A DNA stretch of 64,000 bases from Bacillus sp. FJAT-27264 (GCF_001682855.1 NZ_MAQW01000003.1:1-64000), one strand, 5' to 3'; positions 53,109 to 63,522 are shown, counted from the stretch's first letter. Notes: a model not told the origin generated them from the sequence alone. Translations and numbers: made by a program.

Positions 53109-53672
53109 TTATTCCAGATTGGCATGCCTTAATTTCATATCATCATGAGTTACATTAAATGAAGCTGCCCATTCTAATACAATCGCATCGTACAAGAGGA
53201 GACTTAATTGTTCAAATGCCGATCCCATCGGCTGAACAGATGATTCCATTGCATTGGTGTCCGTTTCTTTATTGTCAACTTTAATCACAAGCAGATAATC
53301 AGCAAGTTTACCCAAAGTGGACTGCGAATTTGTTGTATTAAGAATTACCGTTGCCCCGGATTGCTTTGCTTTCTTGGCATTTACAATGATACCTGCGGTC
53401 TCTCCAGAACCAGAACCGATAAATAAAACATCTCCTGCCTGTATGCTTGGAGTCGTAATATCTCCAACCATATACACAGTCTTACCCAAGTGAAGCAGAC
53501 GGTTGGCAAATGCACGGATCGCTAAACCAGATCTGCCTGAACCAGCAAGGAAAATTCGCTTTGTATGGTACAGGGCATTCAAGACTTGCTCGCTCTCAGC
53601 AACGTTCATTAAGGTAGTGCCTGTTTCCAATTCACTCAAAATGACTTCCATTTGTTTCGCTAAAGTATTCAT
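53109..53672 (-). CDS. hxlB: SIS-domain isomerase, 6-phospho-3-hexuloisomerase-like
   Basis: A 187-residue SIS protein with FLAGSGRSGLAIRAFANRL, FIGSGSGETAGIIVNAKKAK and SSVQPMGSAFEQL near the C-terminus, matching HxlB-type isomerases that interconvert 3-hexulose 6-phosphate and fructose 6-phosphate. GAAGGTG precedes the ATG. The gene sits between the dehydrogenase and the regulator. No hxlA is nearby, so the role is more likely to convert a 3-keto-hexose phosphate from the dehydrogenase than to fix formaldehyde; this is inference. Confidence 0.8.
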   Translation of the reverse strand: MNTLAKQMEVILSELETGTTLMNVAESEQVLNALYHTKRIFLAGSGRSGLAIRAFANRLLHLGKTVYMVGDITTPSIQAGDVLFIGSGSGETAGIIVNAKKAKQSGATVILNTTNSQSTLGKLADYLLVIKVDNKETDTNAMESSVQPMGSAFEQLSLLLYDAIVLEWAASFNVTHDDMKLRHANLE

Positions 53673-53682
53673 AGATTCACCT

Positions 53683-54735
53683 TCAGCTTTCTGGATACAT
53701 GATTACTTTGCCGATAAGTTCTTTTCTTTCCATTAATCGCTCGAACATTTCCGGACTCTCTTCAAGTGGTATTCGATGTGTAATCATTTTTTTAGTATTT
53801 AATCTGTTATTGTGCATAAAGTGAACCGTCGTTGCCCATTCTTTACCTGGGAATGGTGCAGATACACAACTCCATGATCCCCATACGGTTAGCTCACTTC
53901 TTAGGATTTTTTCAAAATAAAATCTTTCCATCGCAACATCTGCATAAGGGATACCCAGAAATACAACGCCGCCGCCTTTTTTGGCGTAACCAAACACAGT
54001 TGCTGCTGTATTTGACGTTCCGGCTGCTTCAACTACAATATCTGCATTCATGCCATCCGTATATTCAGCAACTTTTATCAGAACATCTTCATTTAGAGAG
54101 TTAATTGTATAATCAGCGCCTAAGTCCTTGGCAATTTGAAGTTTCTCATCATCAATATCAACCGCAATTACTTTTTTCGCGCCAAAAATTTTTGCCCATT
54201 GAACTGCAAACAACCCAATGGTTCCCCCCGCTCCAACAATGACCACATCATCGCCAACCGATAGATTGGTCCGATAATACCCATGTAAAACTACAGTAGA
54301 AGGTTCTACCATTGAAGCAGAATCGAAATCTAAATCATCAGGTACTTTAACTAGATTCTTCTCTGGAAGTTTGATGAATTCAGCAAAGCCACCAGGTTCC
54401 TTAGCACCTATTGCATGCAATGAATTCGCTCTAGCTGGTTGGCCTGCCCGGTAATAATAATCGTCTTCATCTATAAGTGCTGGACATCCAGCAACATGAT
54501 CTCCGACTTTCAGATTTGTTACTTCATCGCCAACTTGTTCTACTACACCTGCAAATTCATGTCCCCATATTTGACCAGGTGTGTGTGCACCTAATTTTTT
54601 ATAACGAGAGATGTCAGATCCACAAATACCACATGCTTTTATTTTTACAATGACATCTTTTCCATCCAGTAATTGAGGTTTTTCCGCTTCTTCAAAACGC
54701 AGATCTCTTACTCCATACAGTTTCAATGATTTCAT
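53683..54735 (-). CDS. Polyol-phosphate dehydrogenase, GatD-like MDR family
   Basis: A 350-residue zinc alcohol dehydrogenase of the sorbitol/GatD branch. Catalytic-zinc ligands are in ACGICGSD (C35 or C38), GHEFAG and the VEPSTV glutamate; the Rossmann loop is VGAGGTIGLFAVQ. The usual four structural-zinc cysteines are missing: that lobe (about 88-116) reads CPALIDEDDYYYRAGQ and PARANSLHAIGAK. It presumably oxidises the phosphorylated polyol delivered by the PTS. Its ATG overlaps the epimerase stop by four bases. Confidence 0.87.
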   Translation of the reverse strand: MKSLKLYGVRDLRFEEAEKPQLLDGKDVIVKIKACGICGSDISRYKKLGAHTPGQIWGHEFAGVVEQVGDEVTNLKVGDHVAGCPALIDEDDYYYRAGQPARANSLHAIGAKEPGGFAEFIKLPEKNLVKVPDDLDFDSASMVEPSTVVLHGYYRTNLSVGDDVVIVGAGGTIGLFAVQWAKIFGAKKVIAVDIDDEKLQIAKDLGADYTINSLNEDVLIKVAEYTDGMNADIVVEAAGTSNTAATVFGYAKKGGGVVFLGIPYADVAMERFYFEKILRSELTVWGSWSCVSAPFPGKEWATTVHFMHNNRLNTKKMITHRIPLEESPEMFERLMERKELIGKVIMYPES

Positions 54736-55397
54736 TTTCTCTCTTCCTTTCTCTCTACATGTTCTAGACTCTTCAAATTCTTCACATGCGCTTTGTTATT
54801 AGCAAATAAGTAAGAACCGATGACAATCAAGGATGCGCCTGCTTCAATACATTGACTAGCTATACTCTCATCGACTCCACCATCAACCTCAATCTGAATC
54901 CCCCGTTCACCTATCAGTACTTTCAGTTCTCTTATTCTATCAATCGTTTCTTCCATGAAAACTTGATTAGGTCTTCCAGGATTGATCGACATAATTAGAA
55001 TATAGTCAATGATGTTTAGGAAAGGTTTCAGTAAGGAAGTGTCAGTCCCAGGATTAATAACGATCCCTGCTTTCCTTCCATGTTGCTTAATCTGATCAAT
55101 GACATAGCGAATATGAGGCGTTGATTCATAATGTACCGATATCATTTCTGCTCCAGTCTCTAACACGCTCGCTATGTGCTGCTCTGGGGTCGACACCATC
55201 ATGTGAACATCCAATTTCATATTCACTTGTTTTTTTATGTTTTTAATTTGTTCTGGGCCAAATGCGATATGCGGAACGAAATTCCCATCCATCATATCTA
55301 CATGAAGCACTCGAAATCCTTCTTCATATAACACATCGCATTCACTTTTCAAGTTCATTAAATCTGCCGCAAACAATGAAGGCAAAATTAAAGTCAT
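54732..55397 (-). CDS. rpe: Ribulose-phosphate 3-epimerase family protein
   Basis: A 221-residue TIM-barrel epimerase of the Rpe/AlsE family: LPSLFAADL, HVDMMDGNFVPH, LDVHMMV, SINPGRPNQ and VDGGVDE carry the phosphate and metal residues. Rpe interconverts ribulose and xylulose 5-phosphate; AlsE does the same for allulose 6-phosphate. Which applies here depends on the PTS substrate. AGAGGAAA precedes the ATG. The MSINPG motif has Arg-Pro instead of the usual G-x-GQ, a small departure from housekeeping Rpe. Confidence 0.88.
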   Translation of the reverse strand: MTLILPSLFAADLMNLKSECDVLYEEGFRVLHVDMMDGNFVPHIAFGPEQIKNIKKQVNMKLDVHMMVSTPEQHIASVLETGAEMISVHYESTPHIRYVIDQIKQHGRKAGIVINPGTDTSLLKPFLNIIDYILIMSINPGRPNQVFMEETIDRIRELKVLIGERGIQIEVDGGVDESIASQCIEAGASLIVIGSYLFANNKAHVKNLKSLEHVERKEERK

Positions 55398-55420
55398 GAT
55401 CGTTTCCTCTTCCCTAGTTC

Positions 55421-56674
55421 CTAGTTAACTAAAGTGCTTACCCAATAAATTATTAAGCTCCAAAATCCAGTAAATGTAACATCTGTCCCTAAACCGTCTA
55501 ACTTAACTCCTGCACTAGTAAGCATTTGTGTTGCACCTGGTGCAACCAATCCTGCCAGATAGAATGTGATAATACAAAATACGACTGTCGATACAATCGA
55601 ACGGAATAGATTTCCTTTGCTTGCTAGAGTACACATTACGGAGATATAGGTTACAGACATTAACAGTCCTATTGGAAAGAATTGAACGCCAGGCAGAATG
55701 AGTGCCATCAACATCACAAGTGGAATAGACACAACTGTAGTTGTAATCGTAGTTGGATCACCCAAGCCTAATGAGATATCCATTCCTACATTGAGCTTGG
55801 AGTCTGTTCCCATGCGTTTAACCATAAAGTCTCTGGCTGATTTCCCGATTGGAGACAGTCCATCCATCATCACTCCAACAACTTTAGGCATTAATACCAT
55901 TACTCCGGCTATTCCCGTAGCCATAGTTACGATCTCCGCAATTGGTCTTTTAGTGATCGCCCCTAGAACTACACCAACAATAAATCCAATAATAACGGGA
56001 TCGCCAAGAACGCCCATTTTTTTATTAATTTTGTTTAGTGAAAACTCCAATTTATTCAAACCGGGAATGAAATCAATGATTTTATTTACCAACCAGGCAA
56101 TCGGATATCCCCAAGCTGAATAAATGAGCGTTGTATTCGTTGTACCTTCTAAACCAAAGTATTCTTGCCATTTTGCTGCAATCAAATCGCCTACAAATAA
56201 AGCAATAACAGACATTACCAATGTGATTACCAATCCGATCCAGAAACTATCAAAAAGGAAGTAGGCTAAAGCTCCTGGAATCAAGAAATGCATATAGTTC
56301 CATATATCAACATTTAATGTTTTAGTCCATTTAAGTCGAACTAATACTAAATTAATAATTAAACCAAGAGGAATTGCTAATGCTGCAAATGGGGGCACCC
56401 AAGAGGCCGCGCCTACAGCAGGCCATCCAATATCCGCGATCGTAAATCCCGAACCAATCTTCGCATAATAATCGACTGCTGGTTTTAACGAAGAATTAAG
56501 TAAGCCAACTACTAATGTTAATCCTAAGAAACCTACCCCAACTAATAACCCAGATTTGATAGCGTTCCCAAATTTCATTCGAAAGACTAAGCCAAGTAAG
56601 GTTATTATTAACGGCAAAATAGCAGTGGCACCCATATCGGTGATAGATTTTATAATATTATGCAAAGTATCCAT
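55421..56674 (-). CDS. PTS galactitol-family EIIC
   Basis: A 417-residue multi-pass permease of the EIIC-GAT family (FRMKFGNAIKSGLLVGVGFLG and GLDISLGLGDPTT-like MDISLGLGDPTTIT). It transports and phosphorylates its polyol with the IIB that precedes it. AAGGTGG precedes the ATG. The system resembles Gat, D-arabitol and other pentitol/hexitol PTS systems; the substrate cannot be fixed from IIC alone. Confidence 0.9.
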   Translation of the reverse strand: MDTLHNIIKSITDMGATAILPLIITLLGLVFRMKFGNAIKSGLLVGVGFLGLTLVVGLLNSSLKPAVDYYAKIGSGFTIADIGWPAVGAASWVPPFAALAIPLGLIINLVLVRLKWTKTLNVDIWNYMHFLIPGALAYFLFDSFWIGLVITLVMSVIALFVGDLIAAKWQEYFGLEGTTNTTLIYSAWGYPIAWLVNKIIDFIPGLNKLEFSLNKINKKMGVLGDPVIIGFIVGVVLGAITKRPIAEIVTMATGIAGVMVLMPKVVGVMMDGLSPIGKSARDFMVKRMGTDSKLNVGMDISLGLGDPTTITTTVVSIPLVMLMALILPGVQFFPIGLLMSVTYISVMCTLASKGNLFRSIVSTVVFCIITFYLAGLVAPGATQMLTSAGVKLDGLGTDVTFTGFWSLIIYWVSTLVN

Positions 56675-56692
56675 TATGATTTACCACCTTAA

Positions 56693-56992
56693 CTATTTTT
56701 TTAGATCCGTAAGTTTTTCAAGCAACTGAGTTTTCAGGTTTTCTTCATTAATTCCGGTTACAAATCCCATAATGTTCAGATGTGGCTTTTCATCAGTTTT
56801 GAAGTTATTTGTGGTTAGAACAATATCTACGTTGTCAATGATATTCGGTAGCTCCGCCATACTCGTTTTAATGATATTGTAGTTTGCAATACCTGCTTCC
56901 TGTAGTACTACTTTCACTGCATCTGCTGCAATCGTTGAAGTGGCTACCCCGCTCCCACAAGCTACGACGATTTCAATTTTTGAGTTTGACAT
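56693..56992 (-). CDS. PTS galactitol-family EIIB
   Basis: A 99-residue IIB protein with the phosphocysteine C12 in VACGSGVATST. First gene of the operon; CTGGAGG lies seven bases before the ATG. It accepts phosphate from the IIA at the other end of the operon and transfers it to the sugar during transport. Confidence 0.9.
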   Translation of the reverse strand: MSNSKIEIVVACGSGVATSTIAADAVKVVLQEAGIANYNIIKTSMAELPNIIDNVDIVLTTNNFKTDEKPHLNIMGFVTGINEENLKTQLLEKLTDLKK

Positions 56993-57498
56993 GTTAATTC
57001 CTCCAGATAAATTAATATAAGTTCTAAGTCCATCCCAATGTGGTTTGATAAAATCCTTCTTCAGCTATATTGCAACTTTCAGGTTATTGTTTTGTCTCTT
57101 GTCACCTTCAATTCAAATTTTATTTTGTCTTGCTTTATGATCCCTTGTATCCAGCAGGATTAACTAAGTTCTTGCTGTGGATTCATAATAACATGACAAA
57201 TTTGATTGTTGAATTCGTTTACATCCCACTTTTTAGACAACTAGTTGTACAAAAAAGTGATGAAATTCATTTGCACCCCTAAATTTTCCATACTCTATGT
57301 AGAATGTAGCTGATTTGAGCCCCGCTAATAGCGAGTGGTATTGTCTTCTGGCGCGAAGCCAGCTCTGATTTCTACTCATTCCCTTGATGATCTAATTGTT
57401 CATCTGTTTCCTATGAGAACATGGAATAAGAATTGCTATTCAGAGGAACCTAACGGAAGGTTAACCAATATAGCTTTCCGAATGGAGCGTTTCTACTT
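56993..57498. other. Intergenic region between PTS operon and epoxide hydrolase
   Basis: 506 bases separating divergent genes, without a convincing gene. It must contain the PTS promoter and that of the epoxide hydrolase. I see no clear PRD-regulator or CcpA site. Confidence 0.4.
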
Positions 57499-58824
57499 AT
57501 GAGCAGCAGATACTGGTTTCGTTTAACAATGACTCTGATTCTGTCCCTTGGGTTGATGGGCTGTATTACGAATGTCAAAGCAAACGCCGGGAAAATAACT
57601 CCCCAAGAGTACATAGCTAATCAAACGGAATTAATGAAGGAATCTACAGATAAGAACGCGATTATTCCGTTTCAGGTGAAGTTCCCAGAATCAGATCTTA
57701 CCGAATTACGCAAGCGTATACTTGCGACAAAATGGCCTGAGAAGGAAACCGTAGCCTATCAATCGCAAGGCGTGCAGCTGTCGACGATTCAAGAACTCGC
57801 ACGCTATTGGTCATCGGATTACGACTGGCGCAAGGTCGAGGCGAAGCTGAACGCTTTGCCGCAGTTCAAGACCGAGATCGATGGTGAGGACATTCACTTC
57901 ATCCACGTTCGGTCGAAGCATAAAGACGCTTTGCCGATCATCATCACGCACGGATGGCCTGGTTCGATCATCGAGCTACTAAAGGTTATCGATCCGCTTA
58001 CCAATCCTACGGCATATGGAGGCAAGGAATCGGACGCTTTTCATGTGGTCATTCCATCAATTCCAGGATACGGATTCTCGGGCAAGCCGACCACGACCGG
58101 CTGGGACCCCGAACGCATCGCAAGTGCCTGGGCGGAGCTGATGGAGCGCCTTGGATATACGAAATATGTGGCGCAGGGCGGCGACTGGGGGGCGATTATC
58201 ACGGATATGATGGCTGTACAGAAGCCCAAAGGATTGATCGGTATTCACTCCAACATGCCTGGCACGGTTCCACCCGATATTGAAAAGGCACTCAAGTGTG
58301 GCGGACCGATGCCCTCCGGTCTTTCAGAAGACGAAAAGCGCGCGTACAAGCAGCTAGAGTATGTATACAATCACATCGGCTATGCTGAAATGATGGGAAC
58401 ACGCCCACAGACGTTGACCGGACTGGCAGATTCGCCCGTTGGCTTGGCCGCCTTTATGCTCGACCATGACGCAAAAAGTCTGGAGCTGATCTCACAGGCC
58501 TTTGCCGGACACCCCGGTGGCCTTTCGCGCGATGATGTTCTCGACAACATCACCCTTTACTGGCTGACGAACACGGCGATTTCTTCGGCTCGACTCTACT
58601 GGGAGAACAAGCTCTCCTTTTTTGGAGTCAAGGGTGTCGAGATCCCGGTTGCCGTGAGTGTTTTTCCTGATGAGCTTTATCAGGACCCGCGAAGTTGGGC
58701 ACAGCGCGCATATCCCAAACTCATGTATTACAACAAGCTCGACAAGGGCGGACACTTCGCGGCTTGGGAACAGCCAGAACTGTTCACTGCAGAACTCCGC
58801 GCCGCATTCAAGTCGTTACGTTAG
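57499..58824 (+). CDS. Epoxide hydrolase-like lipoprotein (EHN domain)
   Basis: A 441-residue alpha/beta hydrolase with an N-terminal EHN domain. Residues 1-22 form a lipoprotein signal with lipobox LGLMGC (C22). The epoxide hydrolase N-terminal region (FQVKFPESDLTELRKRILATKWP, DYDWRKVEAKLNALPQF) precedes HGWPG (151-155, oxyanion) and GGDWG with nucleophile D229; the catalytic histidine is in KGGHFAAWEQP. The enzyme family opens epoxides via an aspartyl ester. Surface anchoring is unusual for this family. Confidence 0.87.
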   Translation: MSSRYWFRLTMTLILSLGLMGCITNVKANAGKITPQEYIANQTELMKESTDKNAIIPFQVKFPESDLTELRKRILATKWPEKETVAYQSQGVQLSTIQELARYWSSDYDWRKVEAKLNALPQFKTEIDGEDIHFIHVRSKHKDALPIIITHGWPGSIIELLKVIDPLTNPTAYGGKESDAFHVVIPSIPGYGFSGKPTTTGWDPERIASAWAELMERLGYTKYVAQGGDWGAIITDMMAVQKPKGLIGIHSNMPGTVPPDIEKALKCGGPMPSGLSEDEKRAYKQLEYVYNHIGYAEMMGTRPQTLTGLADSPVGLAAFMLDHDAKSLELISQAFAGHPGGLSRDDVLDNITLYWLTNTAISSARLYWENKLSFFGVKGVEIPVAVSVFPDELYQDPRSWAQRAYPKLMYYNKLDKGGHFAAWEQPELFTAELRAAFKSLR

Positions 58825-58870
58825 TAGGGGGCCGGTGGAACTCACCAATAAATATTTTCCAATGTAAAAG

Positions 58871-58897
58871 GAAGAGCAGCCGGATGTGGCTGCTCTT
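58871..58897. terminator. Terminator between the epoxide hydrolase and secreted protein genes
   Basis: AAGAGCAGCC / GGCTGCTCTT with a 6-base loop, for convergent genes. Confidence 0.8.
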
Positions 58898-58929
58898 CTT
58901 TATTAATGTCATGATTAACGTTCATCTAC

Positions 58930-61900
58930 TTAACGGTTGACCGTTACCTTGATTGTATCGCTAACGGTCACTCCTGCTGCGTTGACGAGCTCGGCATGAT
59001 ACTCGTACAATCCGGGTTCACGACTGATGATGGTCGTCTCAGCGCTCTGCGCCGATTGCGCGTTCGGTTTCAGCGCCTGCGTGTCGATAAGCTTACCGTT
59101 CTCGTACAGACGGTACTCCGTAGCATTGGTACCCCACCACAGGTTCATCGTCACCTTATAGTCACCATCCCCATCCCAATTGTCATTGGACAATACTGGT
59201 TTGCCCGGGGAGGCGTCGCGAATTGTGACTGTAAGCGTATTGCTCTTGGTCGTGCCATATTTGTTGGTCAGCTCTGCGGTGTACACATACGTGCCGTTCG
59301 GCTTACCGTTAAGCTCTGTGCTTGTGGTCTGGGCCGATGGAGAAGCATCCTTCAGCGACTTGCTGTCGATCAGAAAGTCGTTCTCATAGAGCTTGTAGCT
59401 GGTGCCATTATTGCCCCACCAGAGATTCATGGTGACAGCATAATTGCCCTCGCTGAGTCCGCTGGCATAACCACTGTTCGAGGACAGTACCGGCTGTCCG
59501 GGTTTGCCTGTAGCTAGCGTCGTACCGCTCGTAACCTGAAAGGAAAAGCTCTTCTCAGCCGTATTACCAGCGGCGTCGGTTACGACGTATCCAACCGTAT
59601 GGGCTCCTGCGCCCAGATCGGCAGCGTTCACGGTTTGGCCTTCGACGATCGGCCGTCCATCCAGCAGAAGCTGCTTGGATGCGACACCAGACAGGATATC
59701 AGACGCAGTCAATTTAAAATGAAGTTGTGCTCCTTCTTCTACATCCCCGACTACATGACCGGATTCTGTCAGTTCTGCGGTTGGCGGAACCGTGTCGATA
59801 CTAAGGTTGAGTGTCTTGGCTTCTTCCGCCTTACCCTTGCCAAACAAAGCATAATAAGTCAGCGTATGCCGGCCATCTTCCTTCACAACCACTGGCGAGC
59901 TATACACCTTGTCCGTATTATCGTTCAATGCGTAATGGATGGTGGCCGTAACAGGGTCAGCCTTCAGGGTAATCTCAACGGGCTGATTCAGCCAGCCAGA
60001 AGACCCCGGCTGGGACGACAGCGTAGCTGTCGTCGCCGGAACGTTCTCCTCTTTTACAATAATGAAGTCCTCGAGATTTCTCGGCTTGAGCTGATAGGCG
60101 CCTTTAAAAATCGCGGCAACACCTGTAATATCCAGCTCCTGCCCTTCCGTATATGGGAAGCTGCTCTGTGTAATACCCGTCCGGGCATCTACTCGCACAT
60201 GATTGCTTGTCCCGTCAGCGGCAATGGCGTCGAATTCAAACGAACCACTCGGAGCCGCGCTCACGATGTTGCTTACCGTCACACCTGACAGCTTGAGCAA
60301 TTGACCTTGATTGTCGTTGTTCACCGCTGTTGCCGAAATCGGCAGCGGGAGAGATGCCGTTCCGGTCTTCGCAATCTGCACCACGTCGGACAACTCCAGC
60401 TCTGTATTGTACAGCGTAGTAGGCGCCGTCACTTTAACCTTATCACCGGCATGAAAGCCGCTCTGGCTCTGAAAAACATACAGTCCACCAGTCTCATCCT
60501 GCAAGTAAAAACTCTGACCGCCGAAAATACCCGGCTCAGTCGTAACAGACCCTTCCACAGTCACGAGTGTACCTGTGGCCTTGTTCCGAGCTTCGCTGAC
60601 AGAGATCGCAGCTGGAATCGGATCCTGCTCTGCCGGGAGCGGTTCGGCCGGAACGTTACCCAGCGTCACTGCTTCGGTCGTCAGGTTGGTGCTATTAAGG
60701 CGAAGTCGCAGGTTCGAAGCAGCAGTCGTGCCTGGCTTGATCTGCACCGTCAGATCTTTGTAGGCATGGCCGTTCAGATCAGCAGTCAGGCTGAAGGAGG
60801 AGCTGTAGCCATAGCTGCTCGGCCAGGTACCATCGTTATTTTGGATCTTAGCGATCTGGGCGCCACCGCTGACCTGGTAGATGCCCACCTGGAAGCCGGA
60901 TACTGTAGTGCCGGCGGGCAGATTATCTGCGCTCACGCGGATTTGAAAATTCTGCGCATTCGGCAATACGGCCTGGTGTGTGAATTTGTACACCGCGTTC
61001 GCGCTAGTTGTTGGTCCGCCGTAGGAGCCTGCCTTGAACGTACTACGATCATACCATTTGTACCCTGCATTCGGCTGGGACCACGGCTCGGGTTGTGGCT
61101 CGGTGGACAGTGCTGGCTCTTCAAACGGCAGCAGCGCTGTAGGCTGATCTAGTGTCAGGCCGCTGACCTGTGTGAAATCTGTATAGCTCTCTTTCTTGGC
61201 GAGCCAGTTAACAGTATTCACCAGCAGCTTGCCATCGTCGACTTCTTTGAAGCCGTCGTAAGTTGTTTTCTTAGCGCCGGTATCCTCACGCAGATATTTC
61301 GGGGTTGCATCTTCTACTGGGGAAGAGTCGCCGATAAAGGCTGCTTTGCCAGCGCCTTTTTTCGCAACTGCGACATAAGGGCCTTCCAATACGCCACCGC
61401 CATTGTAGACGCCTTGGTCTACGGCGTTGGGCCAGGCTGCATTAGTTTGTGGCAGGTACACGATACCCTTCGCCCGGTTCGGGTCCAGGATGGCCAGTGT
61501 GGAGCCCGCATGCATCGCTACGGACGATACCCCTGTTGTGATGCCGAAGGCCTGATTAGGAGGGACAATATTGGTCGCATTGATGTCGCCGAGGGCGTTG
61601 TAGCGGAACCGAACCCCGAACTCATTGGCCAGCCAGTCAGAACTGACCACACCCTGCATTGCATCGGAAGCGGCCTCTGCGGCGCTCATGCCTTTGGCGG
61701 GGTTCTCCCACGCTCCGCGGCGGTATCCGTTGAACGCCTCAGAACCGTCCCAGCGGTTTTTGTTGCGGTCTGCGTTGTAATGGTCAGCGATGAAGAAAAT
61801 GCTACCGCCATTTTGCACGTATTGCGCCATCGCCTGCTGTTCACTGGCTTTGTAAGGCACGTTGGCCTCGGCTGTGATGAAGACATCATAAGCGGTTAGA

Positions 61901-62223
61901 TCGCTTAAAGTAATCGGTGTTGTCTTGCGAAGCTCCTTAACATAATAACCATTTTGCGCAAGTGCGTTACCGAAATCGGAAAAAGCGCCGTCAATCACCC
62001 AATCGGCTGCGCCCGCAGTCTGCTCATGGGTATTATCGAACAAAATCTTTTTGCCCGCATTCTCATTGACTACTTTGGCTTCAATGTACGGCGCAGGGTC
62101 GGTGGGTCCCTCAGCGTATACAGCCGGACCGGCTCCGAATGTGAACAACTGCATCGGAACAGCTACCGCCACTGCAAACATGCCCTTAATCAGCTTCTTT
62201 TTCCAATCTGAATGTTTTTTCAT
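58930..62223 (-). CDS. Large secreted multidomain protein (GATase-like, OB and ChiA_N-like Ig domains)
   Basis: A 1097-residue exported protein. Residues 1-38 form a signal peptide ending near AVYAEG. Residues 55-350 resemble DUF4350/GATase-like domains ([45 protein letters not shown]). Residues 390-520 form a carbohydrate-binding-like jelly-roll region; 540-700 contain an OB-fold ([20 protein letters not shown]). A CHB_HEX/Ig-like stretch follows ([10 protein letters not shown]), then two C-terminal Ig-like repeats with [20 protein letters not shown] / [20 protein letters not shown], as in chitinase A N-domains. The ATG at 62223 has AAGGAGG six bases upstream. It is richer in GC than the PTS operon. 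Function unknown; binding a surface polysaccharide is suggested. Confidence 0.83.
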   Translation of the reverse strand: MKKHSDWKKKLIKGMFAVAVAVPMQLFTFGAGPAVYAEGPTDPAPYIEAKVVNENAGKKILFDNTHEQTAGAADWVIDGAFSDFGNALAQNGYYVKELRKTTPITLSDLTAYDVFITAEANVPYKASEQQAMAQYVQNGGSIFFIADHYNADRNKNRWDGSEAFNGYRRGAWENPAKGMSAAEAASDAMQGVVSSDWLANEFGVRFRYNALGDINATNIVPPNQAFGITTGVSSVAMHAGSTLAILDPNRAKGIVYLPQTNAAWPNAVDQGVYNGGGVLEGPYVAVAKKGAGKAAFIGDSSPVEDATPKYLREDTGAKKTTYDGFKEVDDGKLLVNTVNWLAKKESYTDFTQVSGLTLDQPTALLPFEEPALSTEPQPEPWSQPNAGYKWYDRSTFKAGSYGGPTTSANAVYKFTHQAVLPNAQNFQIRVSADNLPAGTTVSGFQVGIYQVSGGAQIAKIQNNDGTWPSSYGYSSSFSLTADLNGHAYKDLTVQIKPGTTAASNLRLRLNSTNLTTEAVTLGNVPAEPLPAEQDPIPAAISVSEARNKATGTLVTVEGSVTTEPGIFGGQSFYLQDETGGLYVFQSQSGFHAGDKVKVTAPTTLYNTELELSDVVQIAKTGTASLPLPISATAVNNDNQGQLLKLSGVTVSNIVSAAPSGSFEFDAIAADGTSNHVRVDARTGITQSSFPYTEGQELDITGVAAIFKGAYQLKPRNLEDFIIVKEENVPATTATLSSQPGSSGWLNQPVEITLKADPVTATIHYALNDNTDKVYSSPVVVKEDGRHTLTYYALFGKGKAEEAKTLNLSIDTVPPTAELTESGHVVGDVEEGAQLHFKLTASDILSGVASKQLLLDGRPIVEGQTVNAADLGAGAHTVGYVVTDAAGNTAEKSFSFQVTSGTTLATGKPGQPVLSSNSGYASGLSEGNYAVTMNLWWGNNGTSYKLYENDFLIDSKSLKDASPSAQTTSTELNGKPNGTYVYTAELTNKYGTTKSNTLTVTIRDASPGKPVLSNDNWDGDGDYKVTMNLWWGTNATEYRLYENGKLIDTQALKPNAQSAQSAETTIISREPGLYEYHAELVNAAGVTVSDTIKVTVNR

Positions 62224-62437
62224 CCCCATCCTCCTTAAGTGATAGATCGGCAGGCCTTACCAAAATTAACCACCTGCTTGTCGTCTACTATCCTATCGCC
62301 CAAGAATTAGGAGGAACATAGATTTATGTAAACTTATGTAAATAAATCTTTTGACCTATGTATCGAGCATTACAAAATAAGTTTACCCCTCCACTCTTTG
62401 TTAGTATAATTTTCTTAATGGTTGAAAGGAGAATGAC

Positions 62438-63430
62438 ATGTTAACAAGAGAAAGACTTGAACATCAACAAATTTGGCTGTATGTAATTGCTCTAATTATT
62501 GGTGGCATTATAGGATTGACTAGCCCTCAGGCTGGTTCATTGCTTCATTTTACGATCTCACCAATTCTAGCGATTCTTCTGTATAGCATGTTTGCCCAAA
62601 TCCCATTTCTTCAATTACGAGATTCGCTTTCCAATGGAAGATTTATTGGGGCTTTATTAGTCACTAATTTTGTGATCGTCCCTATCGTAGTGTGGATATT
62701 AACCCAGATCTTCCCTCAGTCCCCTCCAATTTTAGTCGGAATTTACTTGGTATTGTTAACGCCATGTATTGATTACGTAATCGTATTTACACAACTGGGA
62801 CGTGGCAATGAGAAGCTTATGCTAGCGGCAACTCCTATCTTATTCGTTGTCCAAATGATTTTGCTTCCTTTTTATTTGTGGTTATTTATTGGAGATGAAG
62901 CAGCTAAAATTGTGAAGGTTGGACCTTTTGTCGAAGCATTCTTGTTTCTAATTGTTATCCCTCTATTTCTGGCAATTATGACGCAACTGTGGGCCAAAAA
63001 TAAAACAAGTGGAGAAAGAGCACTGAATTTATCAGCCTGGTTACCCGTTCCGTTCATGGCACTAGCCTTAATTGTTGTAGTTGCTTCTCAAATCGAAAAG
63101 GTTGTTAACGATTTTGATGTTATCCTAAATGTCATCCCCATCTATATTTTATTTCTTATTGTGATGCCAATTTTATCGCGTATGATTGCGGCATGGTTCC
63201 GTCTGGATGTCGGGGCTGGAAGAGCGCTTATTTTCAGTTCAGGAACTCGAAATTCGCTCGTAGTTCTCCCTTTGGCATTATCTTTACCAGGAGAATGGGC
63301 TACCATAGCAGCGGCAGTAATTGTAACTCAGACTATTGTGGAACTTGTAGGTGAACTGATTTACATACGGATCGTTCCTGCATTCATTTTGCGGGATAAA
63401 GAGCCTGAACATAGCAAAAGCAGCCTATAA
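62438..63430 (+). CDS. Arsenite/bile-acid-type transporter (ACR3/SBF superfamily)
   Basis: A 330-residue, about ten-segment transporter of the BART superfamily. LTPCIDYVIVFTQLGRGNEKL resembles the ACR3-type cysteine motif and SSGTRNSLVVLPLALSLP the other half. ACR3 proteins export arsenite or antimonite; other members move bile acids or organic anions. No arsR or arsC is next to it, so I leave the cargo open. AAAGGAG precedes the ATG. Confidence 0.82.
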   Translation: MLTRERLEHQQIWLYVIALIIGGIIGLTSPQAGSLLHFTISPILAILLYSMFAQIPFLQLRDSLSNGRFIGALLVTNFVIVPIVVWILTQIFPQSPPILVGIYLVLLTPCIDYVIVFTQLGRGNEKLMLAATPILFVVQMILLPFYLWLFIGDEAAKIVKVGPFVEAFLFLIVIPLFLAIMTQLWAKNKTSGERALNLSAWLPVPFMALALIVVVASQIEKVVNDFDVILNVIPIYILFLIVMPILSRMIAAWFRLDVGAGRALIFSSGTRNSLVVLPLALSLPGEWATIAAAVIVTQTIVELVGELIYIRIVPAFILRDKEPEHSKSSL

Positions 63431-63445
63431 AGGGCTGCCTTTTTG
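63419..63445 (+). terminator. Terminator overlapping the transporter stop
   Basis: AGCAGCC...GGGCTGC with TTTTT on the plus strand. The hairpin begins inside the last codons. Confidence 0.7.
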
Positions 63446-63522
63446 TATTGAATATGTTATTGAACTTCTCAAATTCCCCATTTTAAGTAGTTCTCTTCAT
63501 TAGGAATAGTCCAGGCTCAAGC

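Noticed and set aside
57070-57282. 70-codon plus-strand frame before the epoxide hydrolase gene
   Set aside because: No ribosome binding site and low-complexity hydrophobic composition; treated as non-coding.
60301-61152. 283-codon plus-strand frame antisense to the secreted protein
   Set aside because: Arg/His/Cys-rich, no start signals; opposite the secreted protein, which has clear domains.
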